A stretch of 64,000 bases of DNA from Domibacillus sp. DTU_2020_1001157_1_SI_ALB_TIR_016 (GCF_032341995.1 NZ_CP135439.1:3059501-3123500); one strand, 5' to 3'. Counted from the stretch's first letter, positions 13,507 to 21,912 are shown. Numbers and translations: made by a program. Notes: generated by a model from the sequence alone, not told the origin.

Positions 13507-14750
13507 ATTGCTGCTCCTTCCTCCGATCCAATGATCAGTACATCTACTTCATCACCTTTTTGGAATCCGCGCGTGCCGCCAGGCAATACAATAAACGCGT
13601 TTCCTCTTGCAATCGATGTGACCGAGTTCGATTTATTAAATCCCGCCGGGCTGACCACCGCACCTGATGGCGCGGATGTATAAACAGCCCGAATAAACCG
13701 GTTAAACGGATTTGGCTTTTTAAAATCTGCCGCCAGCACCGCCTTCTCATAAGGCAAATACGGCCGGCCGCTCCCCATCATGGAAAGAAGAGCGGGACGC
13801 ACAAAAAGCTCAAAGCCAACAAAGCAGGCGGATGGGTTTCCAGACAAGCCAAATAAAAAAGTATCCCGCACATGAGCAACCGTTGTAACACTGCCAGGAC
13901 GCATCTGTACTTTATTAAATAATACCTCAGCTCCGAGACGGCCGTATACGGCCGGCAGGAAGTCAAAATCACCTACCGATACTCCGCCCGTTGTGATGAC
14001 GGCATCACATTCATTAATTGCCGCTTTCACCATATCAAAGCAGGCATCCTCATCATCGGGAAGCGAACCAAGCAGCCGGCACTCTATGCCCATTCGCGCC
14101 AGCTGTGCAGCAATCATAGGACCATTTGAGTTACGGATTTTCCCCGGCGCAAGCGGCTCATGAACGTCAACAAGCTCGGTGCCTGTTGCTAGCAGCCCGA
14201 CGACCGGCTTTTTCGCTACACGCACCTGTGCGTATCCGAATGTTGCCAGGACAGCGATCACGCCAGGCTGGATAAAAGTGCCGGCTTCGACGATGATCTC
14301 TCCTTCTTGTGCATCTTCTCCTCTTAACGACACGTTTTCAAGCGGTTCAAATGGCTTGCGAATGGTAAACGTATCCTCTGTGATCACTGTCTGCTCCAGC
14401 ATCACAACAGCGTCCGCTCCGTCTGGCAGCGGCGCTCCGGTCATGATACGAATTGCTTCTCCTGCGCCGACTGTATGCGGCGACACAGCTCCTGCGCCAA
14501 TGTGATCAATGACGCGAAACTCGACACGCGACTCGCCAGAGGCGCCTTTTGTGTCGGCAGAGCGGACGGCAAATCCGTCATACGGAGAACGATCAAACGG
14601 GGGCACATCGTGACTGGCTTGAACCGGCTCCGCTAAAATCCGCCCGTATGCTTCATGAAGCGGTACCGTTTCTTCTGTTAAATGTGTCACCCGTTTCATC
14701 ACTCTCTCAATCGCCTCTTTTACTGCAATCGGCTGTCGCTTTTCAACCAT
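13491..14750 (-). CDS. moeA: molybdopterin molybdenumtransferase MoeA
   Basis: A 419-residue MoeA, which inserts molybdate into adenylated molybdopterin. Recognisable parts are the DVPPFDRSPYDGFAVRS entry region, the GATGTELV-type loop (LLATGTELVD), the molybdopterin-binding TTGGVSVGDFDF and a C-terminal domain with LPGGTRGFQKGDEV. I place the start at ATG 14750, behind GAGGAAAAGAG; longer versions reach back into the moaC promoter region without a ribosome site. It is divergent from moaC and heads the moeA-moaE-moaD-moaA operon. Confidence 0.95.
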   Translation of the reverse strand: MVEKRQPIAVKEAIERVMKRVTHLTEETVPLHEAYGRILAEPVQASHDVPPFDRSPYDGFAVRSADTKGASGESRVEFRVIDHIGAGAVSPHTVGAGEAIRIMTGAPLPDGADAVVMLEQTVITEDTFTIRKPFEPLENVSLRGEDAQEGEIIVEAGTFIQPGVIAVLATFGYAQVRVAKKPVVGLLATGTELVDVHEPLAPGKIRNSNGPMIAAQLARMGIECRLLGSLPDDEDACFDMVKAAINECDAVITTGGVSVGDFDFLPAVYGRLGAEVLFNKVQMRPGSVTTVAHVRDTFLFGLSGNPSACFVGFELFVRPALLSMMGSGRPYLPYEKAVLAADFKKPNPFNRFIRAVYTSAPSGAVVSPAGFNKSNSVTSIARGNAFIVLPGGTRGFQKGDEVDVLIIGSEEGAAIWELN

Positions 14751-14778
14751 TCTCTTTTCCTCGCTTTCTTTTCCCCAT

Positions 14779-14786
14779 GCTATACT
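14779..14786 (+). promoter_or_regulatory. moaC extended -10 promoter element
   Basis: GCTATACT preceded by T (TGCTATACT) forms an extended -10 element about 32 bp before the moaC start, on the plus strand between divergent moeA and moaC. No good -35 is visible, which is common for extended -10 promoters. Confidence 0.45.
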
Positions 14787-14817
14787 GAGATTATCTATTA
14801 CTTGAAAGGATGTTTGT

Positions 14818-15312
14818 ATGTCTGAATTCACGCATTTTAATGAGCAGGGACACGCTAAAATGGTGGATGTTTCCGAGAAAGCGGAAACGGTCCGTCTTGC
14901 TGTCGCTCATTCCTCTATCGAAGTAAACCAATCTATTTATGAGCAGATCACGCAAGGTACAAATAAAAAAGGGGATGTCTTCGCCGTTGCCCAAGTAGCC
15001 GGCATCATGGCCGCTAAACAAACCTCTTCAATTATTCCCATGTGCCACCCTATTCCTTTAACCGGCGTTAATATCACGTTCCATTGGGAAGTAGACGAAG
15101 CAGCCGGCCGCTTTGTTGTATTCATTGAGGCAGAAGCAAAAACAAAGGGTGTAACCGGGGTTGAGATGGAGGCATTGACTGCCGCTTCAGCCGCTGCACT
15201 CACTATTTATGATATGTGTAAAGCATCCGGGAAAGAAATGGTGATCGGTCCAACGTATTTGCAGAAAAAGTCAGGCGGCAAAAACGGAGACTATGAGCGC
15301 GGCCGCAGTTAA
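14818..15312 (+). CDS. moaC: cyclic pyranopterin monophosphate synthase MoaC
   Basis: A 164-residue MoaC, the partner of MoaA, which rearranges 3',8-cyclo-GTP to cyclic pyranopterin monophosphate. It shows the conserved active-site loop [10 protein letters not shown] near residue 75 and the [12 protein letters not shown] helix followed by [15 protein letters not shown] lies eight bases before the ATG. It is the only gene of the cluster on the plus strand: divergent from moeA and convergent with moaB, with its own terminator whose loop contains the moaC stop codon. Confidence 0.96.
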   Translation: MSEFTHFNEQGHAKMVDVSEKAETVRLAVAHSSIEVNQSIYEQITQGTNKKGDVFAVAQVAGIMAAKQTSSIIPMCHPIPLTGVNITFHWEVDEAAGRFVVFIEAEAKTKGVTGVEMEALTAASAAALTIYDMCKASGKEMVIGPTYLQKKSGGKNGDYERGRS

Positions 15313-15324
15313 GCGGCCGCTTTT
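15299..15324 (+). terminator. moaC terminator overlapping the stop codon
   Basis: An 8-bp perfect GCGGCCGC stem repeated around the loop AGTTAA is followed by TTTT. The stop codon TAA of moaC lies in the loop. Confidence 0.85.
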
Positions 15325-15372
15325 CCTTTCCTCTACCACCGAATAAAAAGCTCTACACTTTTTATGCCCTTT

Positions 15373-15873
15373 TTATTTTCTAGCTTCATGAAGCAAATGT
15401 GCCGCTTCCGGCAAAATCAACTTCCGCATCGCTAGATCAACCGCCCCGCGCGAGCCCGGCAGAGCAAAAAGCAGTTTTCCGCCTTTAGCTGTTCCCGCTA
15501 ACGCTCTGGATAACATCGCTTTTGTGCCAATATCTTCTGTGAAACTTAAATAACGAAAAAACTCTCCAAATCCCGGAATTTCCTTTTGAAGCAGCGGCTT
15601 TACCGTCTCAATCGTAATATCCCTGGGTGCAATGCCAGTTCCGCCTGTTACAATAATCAAATCAATCTGATCATCTTCGAGCCACTTTCCAATCATCTCG
15701 CCCACTGCTTCCTGTTCATCCGGCACAATGGCATACCGCCTTGTTTGATGGCCGTTTTCTTCCAGGAGAGCCTGGATGTGAGCACCGCTTTTATCCGATT
15801 CAACGGTTCGTGTGTCGCTCACAGTCAGAACGCCGGCTGAACATGACGTTTCTTTCCGAAAATCAACTGACAT
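15373..15873 (-). CDS. moaB: molybdenum cofactor biosynthesis protein MoaB
   Basis: A 166-residue MoaB/MogA-fold protein with the molybdopterin-binding motif TGGTGIAPRD and the end-region motif LPGSRGAVDLAM. In Bacillus MoaB is thought to adenylate molybdopterin before MoeA inserts molybdenum. GGGGGAG precedes the ATG. It lies 15 bases after moeB on the same strand, so the two form a short operon that converges on moaC. Confidence 0.93.
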   Translation of the reverse strand: MSVDFRKETSCSAGVLTVSDTRTVESDKSGAHIQALLEENGHQTRRYAIVPDEQEAVGEMIGKWLEDDQIDLIIVTGGTGIAPRDITIETVKPLLQKEIPGFGEFFRYLSFTEDIGTKAMLSRALAGTAKGGKLLFALPGSRGAVDLAMRKLILPEAAHLLHEARK

Positions 15874-15888
15874 TTCTTCCGCTCCCCC

Positions 15889-16908
15889 TTAACTGAAAAG
15901 CTGGTTATAAATTTTTAAAGCCTGCTTAGCATCCTGCATTCCATGAAAAAACAAACGACCGTTTTGGAACAAAACAATTCGGTGTTCACCAAACATAATC
16001 TGCAAAAAGTAAGGCGTCCGCTTATGTTTTAACTGCTGTTTCCGGGCTATTTTCTCTCCGTCTTCAAGTGTCAGCGTCCGGCCGGCACCAGGCGTCAGCT
16101 GAATAGTGTCACGGCCGCACAAGAAAGCCGCCTTTGTTTCATCTGACCGGCTCAAGGCTGGATACGTGCGTTTCGCTCCGCACGACGGGCAGTCCGGCCG
16201 CTTCATTTTCTTCACACCGAATGCATGCTTTTCATTTGTCCACGCGTCAATTCGCAGCATATCACGCCGCATAGAGTCAGCGTTCCCCGTCAACCACTTT
16301 AGTGCTTCAGCACACTGAAAAGCTGCAGTTATATATACAGCCGGCGCAATCACACCAGCTGTGTCGCATGTTTCAGCAGAAGAGGGAAGCACCGGCAGCA
16401 GGCACCGAAAGCAAGGGCCTTCTCCTGGGATAAACGGCATAACGACACTTGTTGCACCGACGCAGGCTCCATAGATCCAAGGAATGCCATGCTTGACACT
16501 TGCATCATTGATAACAAGACGCGTTTCAAAGTTGTCGGTCCCGTCAATCAGTAGATCGCTGCGCTGTGCCAGCCCTTCAATGAGCGTTGCATCCGCATGA
16601 TCCATCCACGTTTCCACAGACACTTCGCTGTTGACGGCCGCCAGACGCTTTTTCGCCGCTTCCACTTTCGGCATCATATCGCGTGCATCCGCTTCTGTGT
16701 AAAGCGGCTGCCTGTGCAGGTTGGACACTTCAACATAATCACGATCAACAAGCAGCAGCCGGCCAACACCGGCACGCGCCAGTGTATCTGCCGCGGCAGA
16801 ACCGAGCGCCCCGCACCCAATAATCGCGACCGTTGACTGCGCCAGCCCTTCCTGGCCTTTTGTGCCGATCGGATAAAATTTTTGCTGCTTTGCAAACCGG
16901 TTTTCCAT
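15889..16908 (-). CDS. moeB: MoeB/ThiF-family sulfur-carrier adenylyltransferase
   Basis: A 339-residue E1-like enzyme that adenylates the C-terminal glycine of MoaD (or ThiS). The ATP-binding GCGALGS is at about 32-38, followed by DRDYVEVSNLHRQ, DGTDNF, and two zinc CxxC pairs (CFRC and CPSC). The roughly 80 residues after the zinc pair are not a recognisable rhodanese domain; the stretch is short and has no active-site CRxGxR loop. It probably serves MoaD here. GGAGGAAGCGGG lies before the ATG. Confidence 0.9.
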   Translation of the reverse strand: MENRFAKQQKFYPIGTKGQEGLAQSTVAIIGCGALGSAAADTLARAGVGRLLLVDRDYVEVSNLHRQPLYTEADARDMMPKVEAAKKRLAAVNSEVSVETWMDHADATLIEGLAQRSDLLIDGTDNFETRLVINDASVKHGIPWIYGACVGATSVVMPFIPGEGPCFRCLLPVLPSSAETCDTAGVIAPAVYITAAFQCAEALKWLTGNADSMRRDMLRIDAWTNEKHAFGVKKMKRPDCPSCGAKRTYPALSRSDETKAAFLCGRDTIQLTPGAGRTLTLEDGEKIARKQQLKHKRTPYFLQIMFGEHRIVLFQNGRLFFHGMQDAKQALKIYNQLFS

Positions 16909-17026
16909 TTTCCCGCTTCCTCCCTGACGCTTTTCCCATCTTTACGGATAGATTATTGTGCGCTTTTAACGGCTTCGTTTGACTCTTTTATTTTACCATA
17001 CTCTTTTTCTTTCCGCGCAGCCAGAC

Positions 17027-17073
17027 AAAAGGATAAAGGCGTCTCGCAACGCGCGAAACACCTTTATCCTTTT
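17027..17073 (-). terminator. terminator after chemoreceptor remnant
   Basis: A 13-bp stem AAAAGGATAAAGG / CCTTTATCCTTTT encloses the TAA that ends the remnant reading frame. The T run is short, so strength is uncertain. Confidence 0.6.
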
Positions 17074-17228
17074 GATAGTGTAAATTTGTCAATGGCCCGC
17101 CGAAGTGTATCAACAACGAGGGAGCTTTGCTCTGAATCAAAGCGCACTTCTTTAATCAGCTCAGCCATTTTCCCTGCCGACCCGTCCACCTGCTCGACTG
17201 TCTGCGCGTTTTGTGCATTGCTTCTTAT
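17064..17228 (-). pseudogene. chemoreceptor-like C-terminal fragment
   Basis: A 54-codon open frame reading NAQNAQTVEQVDGSAGKMAE and onward to DTLRRAIDKFTL. It looks like the last coiled-coil helix of a methyl-accepting chemotaxis protein, with alternating small and hydrophobic residues. It has no start codon. An in-frame TGA stands just upstream, and beyond it the sequence is GC-rich repeat DNA (17229-17400). I read it as the surviving 3' end of a chemoreceptor gene cut by the repeat. The family call rests on 50 residues and is tentative. Confidence 0.45.
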
Positions 17229-17234
17229 TCACAC

Positions 17235-17400
17235 AACGAGTGCGGACAGTTAGAATGAGAGCCGATAAGGCGGCGGGCGCAGCTTCGCTTTCCATGGGGC
17301 AGGCACTAAGCCCACTTGCCCCGCAGGAGTCTTCGCACGTCCGCCGCCTGTGCGGCTGGACAAAATTGCACAGCTTAATAGATACACTTGCCCTACCAAC
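17235..17400. repeat. degraded copy of GC-rich dispersed repeat
   Basis: GAGCCGATAAG at 17259 is followed by GC-rich DNA containing CGCTTTCCATGGGGCAGGC and CCCCGCAGGAGTCTTCG, words shared with the complete elements at 21594, 33169 and 48250. The copy is rearranged and no clean ends are visible. A GACTTTGTCGACAG near 17527-17540 resembles one element end. The rest of the gap to 17514 shows nothing else I can identify. Confidence 0.6.
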
Positions 17401-17514
17401 AAAGTCGTAAAAGAGCATGTGAAGATGCCTCTTTACTGCTTTTTCGAAACAAATGGGGAAGTGATGTTTCCCGAAAAGTCTCCTGCCCGTTTTCGGCGGT
17501 GAAAACTTTCATAA

Positions 17515-17571
17515 AAAAAGACCGACGACTTTGTCGACAGCCCTGGACCAGATATTTATGCCTGGTCTTTT
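17515..17571 (-). terminator. terminator of ABC substrate-binding gene
   Basis: An outer stem AAAAGACC / GGTCTTTT holds an inner GACCAG...CTGGTC hairpin and is followed by TTTTTTT on the minus strand, right at the stop codon at 17570. Confidence 0.7.
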
Positions 17572-18637
17572 ATTTATAAACGCCAATGATCTCAACCGCT
17601 TTTTCTGTAACGGTCGTATCAATCGCTTTATCAAAATCAAACTCGCCGCGAATGGCCCCATTTTTCTTGTACATATCATATTGCTGGCGGATATCGTCTA
17701 CAAACATTTCTCCATCTGGATCAAGGCCTGTTACGTACACTTCCTCCCACACTGCTGCATCCTTCAAAGAAGTATACTTCGTCATAATGTCAATGATTTC
17801 TTCCTTGCCTTCTCCTTTCTTAAAGGCATCGTTATAGTCGCGGACTCCTTTTAAATAGGCAGCCATAAAGCGCAAAGAAACATCCTTTTGTTCGTTAATA
17901 AACTGCGGCGAGCCAAGCACCATGGCGATTTGCGCTTTCGGGGCAAAGTCCGTTGCATCACCGAAGCGGACATGAATGCCTTCCGATACGCCCTGTGTAA
18001 TGAGCGGTTCAATTTGAAGCGCTGCATCAACGGAGCCATTTTCGATAGCTGCCAGCATATTGCCGAAGTCCGGCATTAAAACAAACTTTACGTCGCTTTC
18101 CTTTAAGCCGGCGTGTTCGAGCATTTTCCGGAAGATATAATCATCAACTGCATGCTCGGTGGATACCGCTACTTTTTTTCCTTTTAAATCGCTGTAATCT
18201 TTAATTTTATCCTTCTTGTCTGTACCAATCACAAAAGTAAAATACGATTTCCCTTTTTCATTGTGCCCTTTGTCAGCGATAATTTTTACATCGATTCCTT
18301 GAGCAATGGCATTAAAGAATGAGGCGGAAGAAACCCCTCCGGCAATATCTACTTCACCGGATGCAAGAGCGGGAAGCATATCGTCACTGTTAGCAAACGT
18401 CGCAAACTCAACTTCAATGTTGTAGTCCTCAAAATACCCTTTTTCATTGGCAATGTAAAACCCAGCACCGGATGCCGAACCGTCTTCCGCTATAATGACT
18501 TTTGTTTTTTCTTCCAAAGGAGCCAGATCACCGGATGGATTATTCTTGCTTACTTCATTTCCTACACTAGATGGTTTTTCTTCTCCACAGCCCGCTAAAA
18601 GGAACATAACACTTAACAATCCAAGCCACTTTTTCAT
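17570..18637 (-). CDS. ABC transporter substrate-binding lipoprotein (NMT1/SsuA type)
   Basis: A 355-residue secreted lipoprotein. A signal peptide with lipobox LLAGC (C17) is followed by a low-complexity linker and an NMT1/SsuA-like binding domain from about residue 45 (GFYIANEKGYFEDYNIEVEF). The family captures nitrate, sulfonates, taurine, or thiamine-pyrimidine precursors. It is last in a permease-ATPase-binding-protein operon. The neighbouring molybdenum-cofactor cluster makes a nitrate-related role conceivable, but no nitrate reductase is present, so the substrate stays open. Confidence 0.88.
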   Translation of the reverse strand: MKKWLGLLSVMFLLAGCGEEKPSSVGNEVSKNNPSGDLAPLEEKTKVIIAEDGSASGAGFYIANEKGYFEDYNIEVEFATFANSDDMLPALASGEVDIAGGVSSASFFNAIAQGIDVKIIADKGHNEKGKSYFTFVIGTDKKDKIKDYSDLKGKKVAVSTEHAVDDYIFRKMLEHAGLKESDVKFVLMPDFGNMLAAIENGSVDAALQIEPLITQGVSEGIHVRFGDATDFAPKAQIAMVLGSPQFINEQKDVSLRFMAAYLKGVRDYNDAFKKGEGKEEIIDIMTKYTSLKDAAVWEEVYVTGLDPDGEMFVDDIRQQYDMYKKNGAIRGEFDFDKAIDTTVTEKAVEIIGVYK

Positions 18638-18650
18638 TCTGATGCTCCTT

Positions 18651-19430
18651 TCATTCTCTTGATCCCTGTACTTCTTCCTGCAGATGCTGCCAGATTTTCG
18701 AAAAAGCGGCGGTCATGTCCGGATTGGACCGGATATCCTCAAGCTTTCTTGGCCTTGGCAGATCAATGCGGACATCAGCGGCAATACGGCCGGGCTGCGC
18801 GCTCATCAAAAGAACCCGGTCGCTTAAATAAAGAGCTTCATCGATACTGTGCGTAATAAAAAGAACCGTTTTCTTCGTCTCGGACCAAATCGACAGCAGT
18901 TCCTCCTGCAAAATAAACCGGTTCTGTTCATCCAGTGCTCCGAACGGTTCATCCATGAGCAGAATCTCAGGGTCGTTCGCAAAAGCCCTGGCGATGCTGA
19001 CCCGCTGCTTCATTCCGCCCGAAAGCTCTTTCGGATACGTTTTCGCGAATTTCTCCAGTCCCACTTTCGCCAAAAAATATTGTGTTTTTTCTTTTACATA
19101 GGCTTTTGGCAAGTGACGCATATTCAAACCGAAGGCGACGTTTTCTTCTACTGTCAGCCATGGCAGAAGCCCCTTCTCCTGAAACACCATCGACTGGCTC
19201 GGACGGTCTGCACCACTTTTTTGAATGTCAAAACGGCCGGCACTTTGTTTTTCAAGACCGGCAATAATACGGAGCAGTGTGGTTTTCCCGCATCCGCTCG
19301 GCCCGACCAAACAAACAAATTCTCCTTCTGCAATATCAACAGAGATTCTTTCAATGGCGGTTGTACTTCCCTGCTTTTTATAGAACACTTTGGTCAGGTC
19401 GCGAATGGCTATTTTTGGCTTATCACTCAT
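18651..19430 (-). CDS. ABC importer ATPase (SsuB/TauB type)
   Basis: A 259-residue ATPase with Walker A GPSGCGKTT, Q-loop, signature LSGGMKQR, Walker B ILLMDEPFGALDEQ and an H-loop FITHSIDEA, the pattern of NrtD/SsuB/TauB. I start it at ATG 19430 behind GGAGGTGATCAA; the longer frame lacks a ribosome site. It sits four bases after the permease stop and 13 bases before the binding-protein gene. Confidence 0.94.
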   Translation of the reverse strand: MSDKPKIAIRDLTKVFYKKQGSTTAIERISVDIAEGEFVCLVGPSGCGKTTLLRIIAGLEKQSAGRFDIQKSGADRPSQSMVFQEKGLLPWLTVEENVAFGLNMRHLPKAYVKEKTQYFLAKVGLEKFAKTYPKELSGGMKQRVSIARAFANDPEILLMDEPFGALDEQNRFILQEELLSIWSETKKTVLFITHSIDEALYLSDRVLLMSAQPGRIAADVRIDLPRPRKLEDIRSNPDMTAAFSKIWQHLQEEVQGSRE

Positions 19431-19434
19431 TTGA

Positions 19435-20241
19435 TCACCTCCACGGAAGTAACTTCCGCTGCAGCGCACGCAGCAGCAGGGAAAAAAGATAGCCGAAAAA
19501 TGAAATTAAAATAAGCCCGACAAACATGTCTTTGAGCAGAAACGCATTATACGATGTCCAAATTAAGTAGCCAATTCCCGACCGCGCCCCCATCATCTCA
19601 GCCGCTACAATGGTTAACAGAGCAATCGCCTGCCCCATTTGAATTCCTTCAAGCATAAAGGGAAGTGAACCAGGTAAGGCAATTTTAAAAAAGAAATCTT
19701 TACGGCTTGCGCCATAGTTTTTAGCTACGTCCAAGTACATGGAATCAATGGAAAGAACACCAGCTGCCGTATTGATCACCACTGGAAAAAAGACACTCCC
19801 TGCAATCGTCACAACTTTCGACGTTTCACCAATGCCAAACAAAATTAAAATAATTGGCAGCAGCGCAAGTGTGGGGATGGGCATAAGCGCCATAATTAGA
19901 GGAGAAAGAAAATGCCTGATTGGTGCATATAAGCCCATGAACAGACCGAGGATAATACCGGGAATGGCTCCAAGCAAAAAGCCCGCAAAAATACGAAACA
20001 ACGAAATCCGAATATGCCCGAATAGTTCACCGCTTACAAGCATGTCAACAAACGTAGCTGCAATAGCGGTCGGCGGCGGAAAAAACCGTGCATCGATTAA
20101 GCCGCTTCGGGATAAAAGTTCCCAAATCAGCAGAAGAAAAAGTGGAGAAAAAACAGTCAGGGCCGTTTTTGCTTTTTGCCGTTTACGTTCCTTCTTCCAT
20201 TCCTGTTTTTCGGTTTCCACTGGATTGTGTAAAACTTTCAT
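19435..20241 (-). CDS. ABC importer permease (SsuC/TauC type)
   Basis: A 268-residue permease with about six membrane segments, the BPD_transp_1 fold and the EAA-like loop NYGASRKDFFFKIALPGSLP, as in SsuC, TauC and ThiX-like permeases. The ATG at 20241 follows AAGAGGTGG at normal spacing; the in-frame GTG at 20250 falls inside the ribosome site. It is the first gene of the three-gene importer operon and lies just after the terminator at 20294-20341. Confidence 0.93.
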   Translation of the reverse strand: MKVLHNPVETEKQEWKKERKRQKAKTALTVFSPLFLLLIWELLSRSGLIDARFFPPPTAIAATFVDMLVSGELFGHIRISLFRIFAGFLLGAIPGIILGLFMGLYAPIRHFLSPLIMALMPIPTLALLPIILILFGIGETSKVVTIAGSVFFPVVINTAAGVLSIDSMYLDVAKNYGASRKDFFFKIALPGSLPFMLEGIQMGQAIALLTIVAAEMMGARSGIGYLIWTSYNAFLLKDMFVGLILISFFGYLFSLLLRALQRKLLPWR

Positions 20242-20293
20242 GTTCACCACCTCTTCTTACCAATAATATGCATGCTTTTAAAAGTGTGTTCCC

Positions 20294-20341
20294 ACCAAAA
20301 AAGCCGGCCTGCTCGCATTTGAGCAGGCCGGCTTTTTTGGT
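20294..20341 (-). terminator. strong terminator after GIY-YIG gene
   Basis: A perfect 21-bp stem beginning ACCAAAAAAGCCGGCC with a 6-nt loop. It insulates the DUF2087/GIY-YIG operon from the ABC importer and could work in both directions. Confidence 0.93.
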
Positions 20342-20384
20342 ATTTACTTATTTAACGGAATCGATCTCAACCACGTTTCCATTT

Positions 20385-20735
20385 TTATTTGAGCCCGTTA
20401 TAGCCCTTTTCTCCATACGGCTGTTTTTCAGCAAGCCATTTTCCCTCGAGCTTTTGAAGCGCCCGCTTTTCATCGAAAAACCCGGTCTCCGGCTTTTTCA
20501 GATGCTCAAGAATCGTAAATTGAAAAGCTTCTTTTCCAAATTCGTTCCATTCTTTCTGTAAAGCCTTGTTTGTGCTTGAACCTGCTTCCAGCTCGAACTT
20601 CCGCCCATTCAACGTTTTAAAATTCCGGGTGCTGCCAATAAAGATCTTTTGATTGATCGTATTTTTTATTTCATACACGCCTGCTTCTATCTTCATTTCT
20701 TTAAACTGCTGTTTCAGTTCTCTTTTTCGCTCCAT
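20385..20735 (-). CDS. GIY-YIG nuclease-fold protein
   Basis: A 116-residue small protein with a divergent GIY-YIG core: GVYEIKNTINQKIFIGST (residues about 19-36; GIY appears as GVY, YIG as FIG), then an N-terminal-type KALQKEWNEFGKEAFQFTIL helix. Such domains cut DNA in homing enzymes and repair proteins, but small bacterial versions are mostly uncharacterised. GGGGAGGT lies seven bases before the ATG at 20735. It follows the DUF2087 regulator by 15 bases, so the two are probably co-transcribed. Confidence 0.75.
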   Translation of the reverse strand: MERKRELKQQFKEMKIEAGVYEIKNTINQKIFIGSTRNFKTLNGRKFELEAGSSTNKALQKEWNEFGKEAFQFTILEHLKKPETGFFDEKRALQKLEGKWLAEKQPYGEKGYNGLK

Positions 20736-20750
20736 TTTCAATACCTCCCC

Positions 20751-21497
20751 TTATTCATTCACCCAATACTCGCTTCCGTCCGGCTTGCGGTTTAAAAAGC
20801 CATATTCAATTAAGTATCTTCGTATTTTGACGTAATCATTGAAAATAGCGAACAGGATCTCGTTTGTTTCTTTTTCGCTATATACCTGGCCCGCTTTGAA
20901 CTTTTTCGCCATTTCCCGCATGATAATGAGCCGCTGTTTTTCTTTTGGCGGAAATGTGAGCAGAACCCCCTCTGGCATAAACTTTTGAATCACCTTTTCC
21001 TGTTCTTCTTCTGTTACGTTATAACGGCTGTCAACCATTCTCGCCTGTTTGTGGGGAGGCACGACAACAGGAGCATGGGCATCCCTTTCATTTAACAGCT
21101 CCATCACTGCCAAAAACATTTTAGCCTGGCGTTCTTTTTCTTTTAGTACAAAACGATGGTTTCGGATGGTGGAAATGCTTCCGATCCCCATTTCCGCTTG
21201 TATTTCTTTATTGTTTTTTCCCTCGTAAAAAAGGCGCAGCAGCTTATTTTGATGTTCGGTCAGCCCCGTCAGCTTTTTATCCATTTTCATGATATAGTCA
21301 AAAACGGAGACGTGTTCTTGTTTAATATGAGCCTGCGTATACCGCTCCGCGTCATAGAGCTTGTCTTCAACCGGATAAATGATCCCTTTCTCAATTCTTT
21401 TTCCGCACAGCAGGCAGGTAAAAAAATCATTTTCTTCTACGTAGCCTTTTTTCAATTCCTGAATCGACGCATTCCAAAACATTGCTGAAGTATCCAT
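20751..21497 (-). CDS. DUF2087 HTH-type regulator
   Basis: A 248-residue protein. A zinc-finger-like CLLCGK lies near residue 31 with a following H-x-x-x-x-H (AHIKQEH). A LuxR-type helix-turn-helix region follows (LTEHQNKLLRLFYEGKNNKE then GIGSISTIRNHRF). The C-terminal domain is typical DUF2087, with PEGVLLTFPPKEKQRLIIM and YVKIRRYLIEYGFLNRKPDG. It is probably a DNA-binding regulator, possibly autoregulated through the palindrome in its promoter. AAGGAAT precedes the ATG at 21497. The ligand or target is unknown. Confidence 0.8.
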   Translation of the reverse strand: MDTSAMFWNASIQELKKGYVEENDFFTCLLCGKRIEKGIIYPVEDKLYDAERYTQAHIKQEHVSVFDYIMKMDKKLTGLTEHQNKLLRLFYEGKNNKEIQAEMGIGSISTIRNHRFVLKEKERQAKMFLAVMELLNERDAHAPVVVPPHKQARMVDSRYNVTEEEQEKVIQKFMPEGVLLTFPPKEKQRLIIMREMAKKFKAGQVYSEKETNEILFAIFNDYVKIRRYLIEYGFLNRKPDGSEYWVNE

Positions 21498-21535
21498 ATC
21501 AAACAATTCCTTTTTACGTTTATTTATTTATAGAC

Positions 21536-21564
21536 ATATTAATAAAACGTTTGTTTTATGTCAA
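21536..21564 (-). promoter_or_regulatory. DUF2087-GIY-YIG operon promoter with palindrome
   Basis: On the minus strand TTGACA (21559-21564), a 17-bp spacer and TAATAT (21536-21541) form a strong sigma-A promoter. The spacer holds the palindrome ATAAAAC/GTTTTAT, a likely operator. Confidence 0.7.
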
Positions 21565-21567
21565 TAA

Positions 21568-21593
21568 AAAACCACCTATTTTCTAGGTGGTTT
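21568..21593. terminator. duplicated terminator hairpin, left copy
   Basis: The hairpin AAACCACCTA-TTTTC-TAGGTGGTTT is identical over 25 bases to the terminator of the sucrose hydrolase gene at 21913-21937. The two copies bracket the repeat element exactly. Confidence 0.9.
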
Positions 21594-21912
21594 CAGTGTG
21601 TAGACAAAGTCTTTCTCTTTTAAATAAGAGCCGATAAGTGTTATTGAATATCAATAAGCAAGGATTGAATAGAAATTTTTTCTATTTAAATAGAAAGATA
21701 CAACCTTATTAGCTCTATACCATCTTGTTGCAAGCCACTTGGCGGCGGGAGGGCAGCGCAGACTCCTATGGAACTAGCTGGCAGCTGAGACCGATGGAGC
21801 CGCCAGGCGAAGTCGGGCTCAGCGCCTGCCCCATGGAAAGCGGAGCTGCCTGGACGCCGCCGATCTATCCAATTCATGTACGCGATCATCCATATCATTT
21901 GTCTCCAGTCTG
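21594..21912 (+). repeat. terminator-nested repeat element, copy A (short form)
   Basis: A 319-bp element with ends CAGTGTGTAGACAAA on the left and CAGTCTG on the right; the right end read inward on the other strand starts CAGACTG. It shares blocks with copies B (33169) and C (48250), including GAGCCGATAAG, a block starting GCCACTTGGCGGCGGGAG and a block ending GACGCCGCCGATC. It lacks the CCTGCGGGG module found in B and C. It has no credible gene. Identical 25-bp terminator hairpins flank it on both sides like a target duplication. Confidence 0.85.

Noticed and set aside
17161..17418. 85-codon frame across the chemoreceptor remnant and repeat
   Set aside because: It is out of frame with the chemoreceptor-like sequence and continues into repeat DNA.
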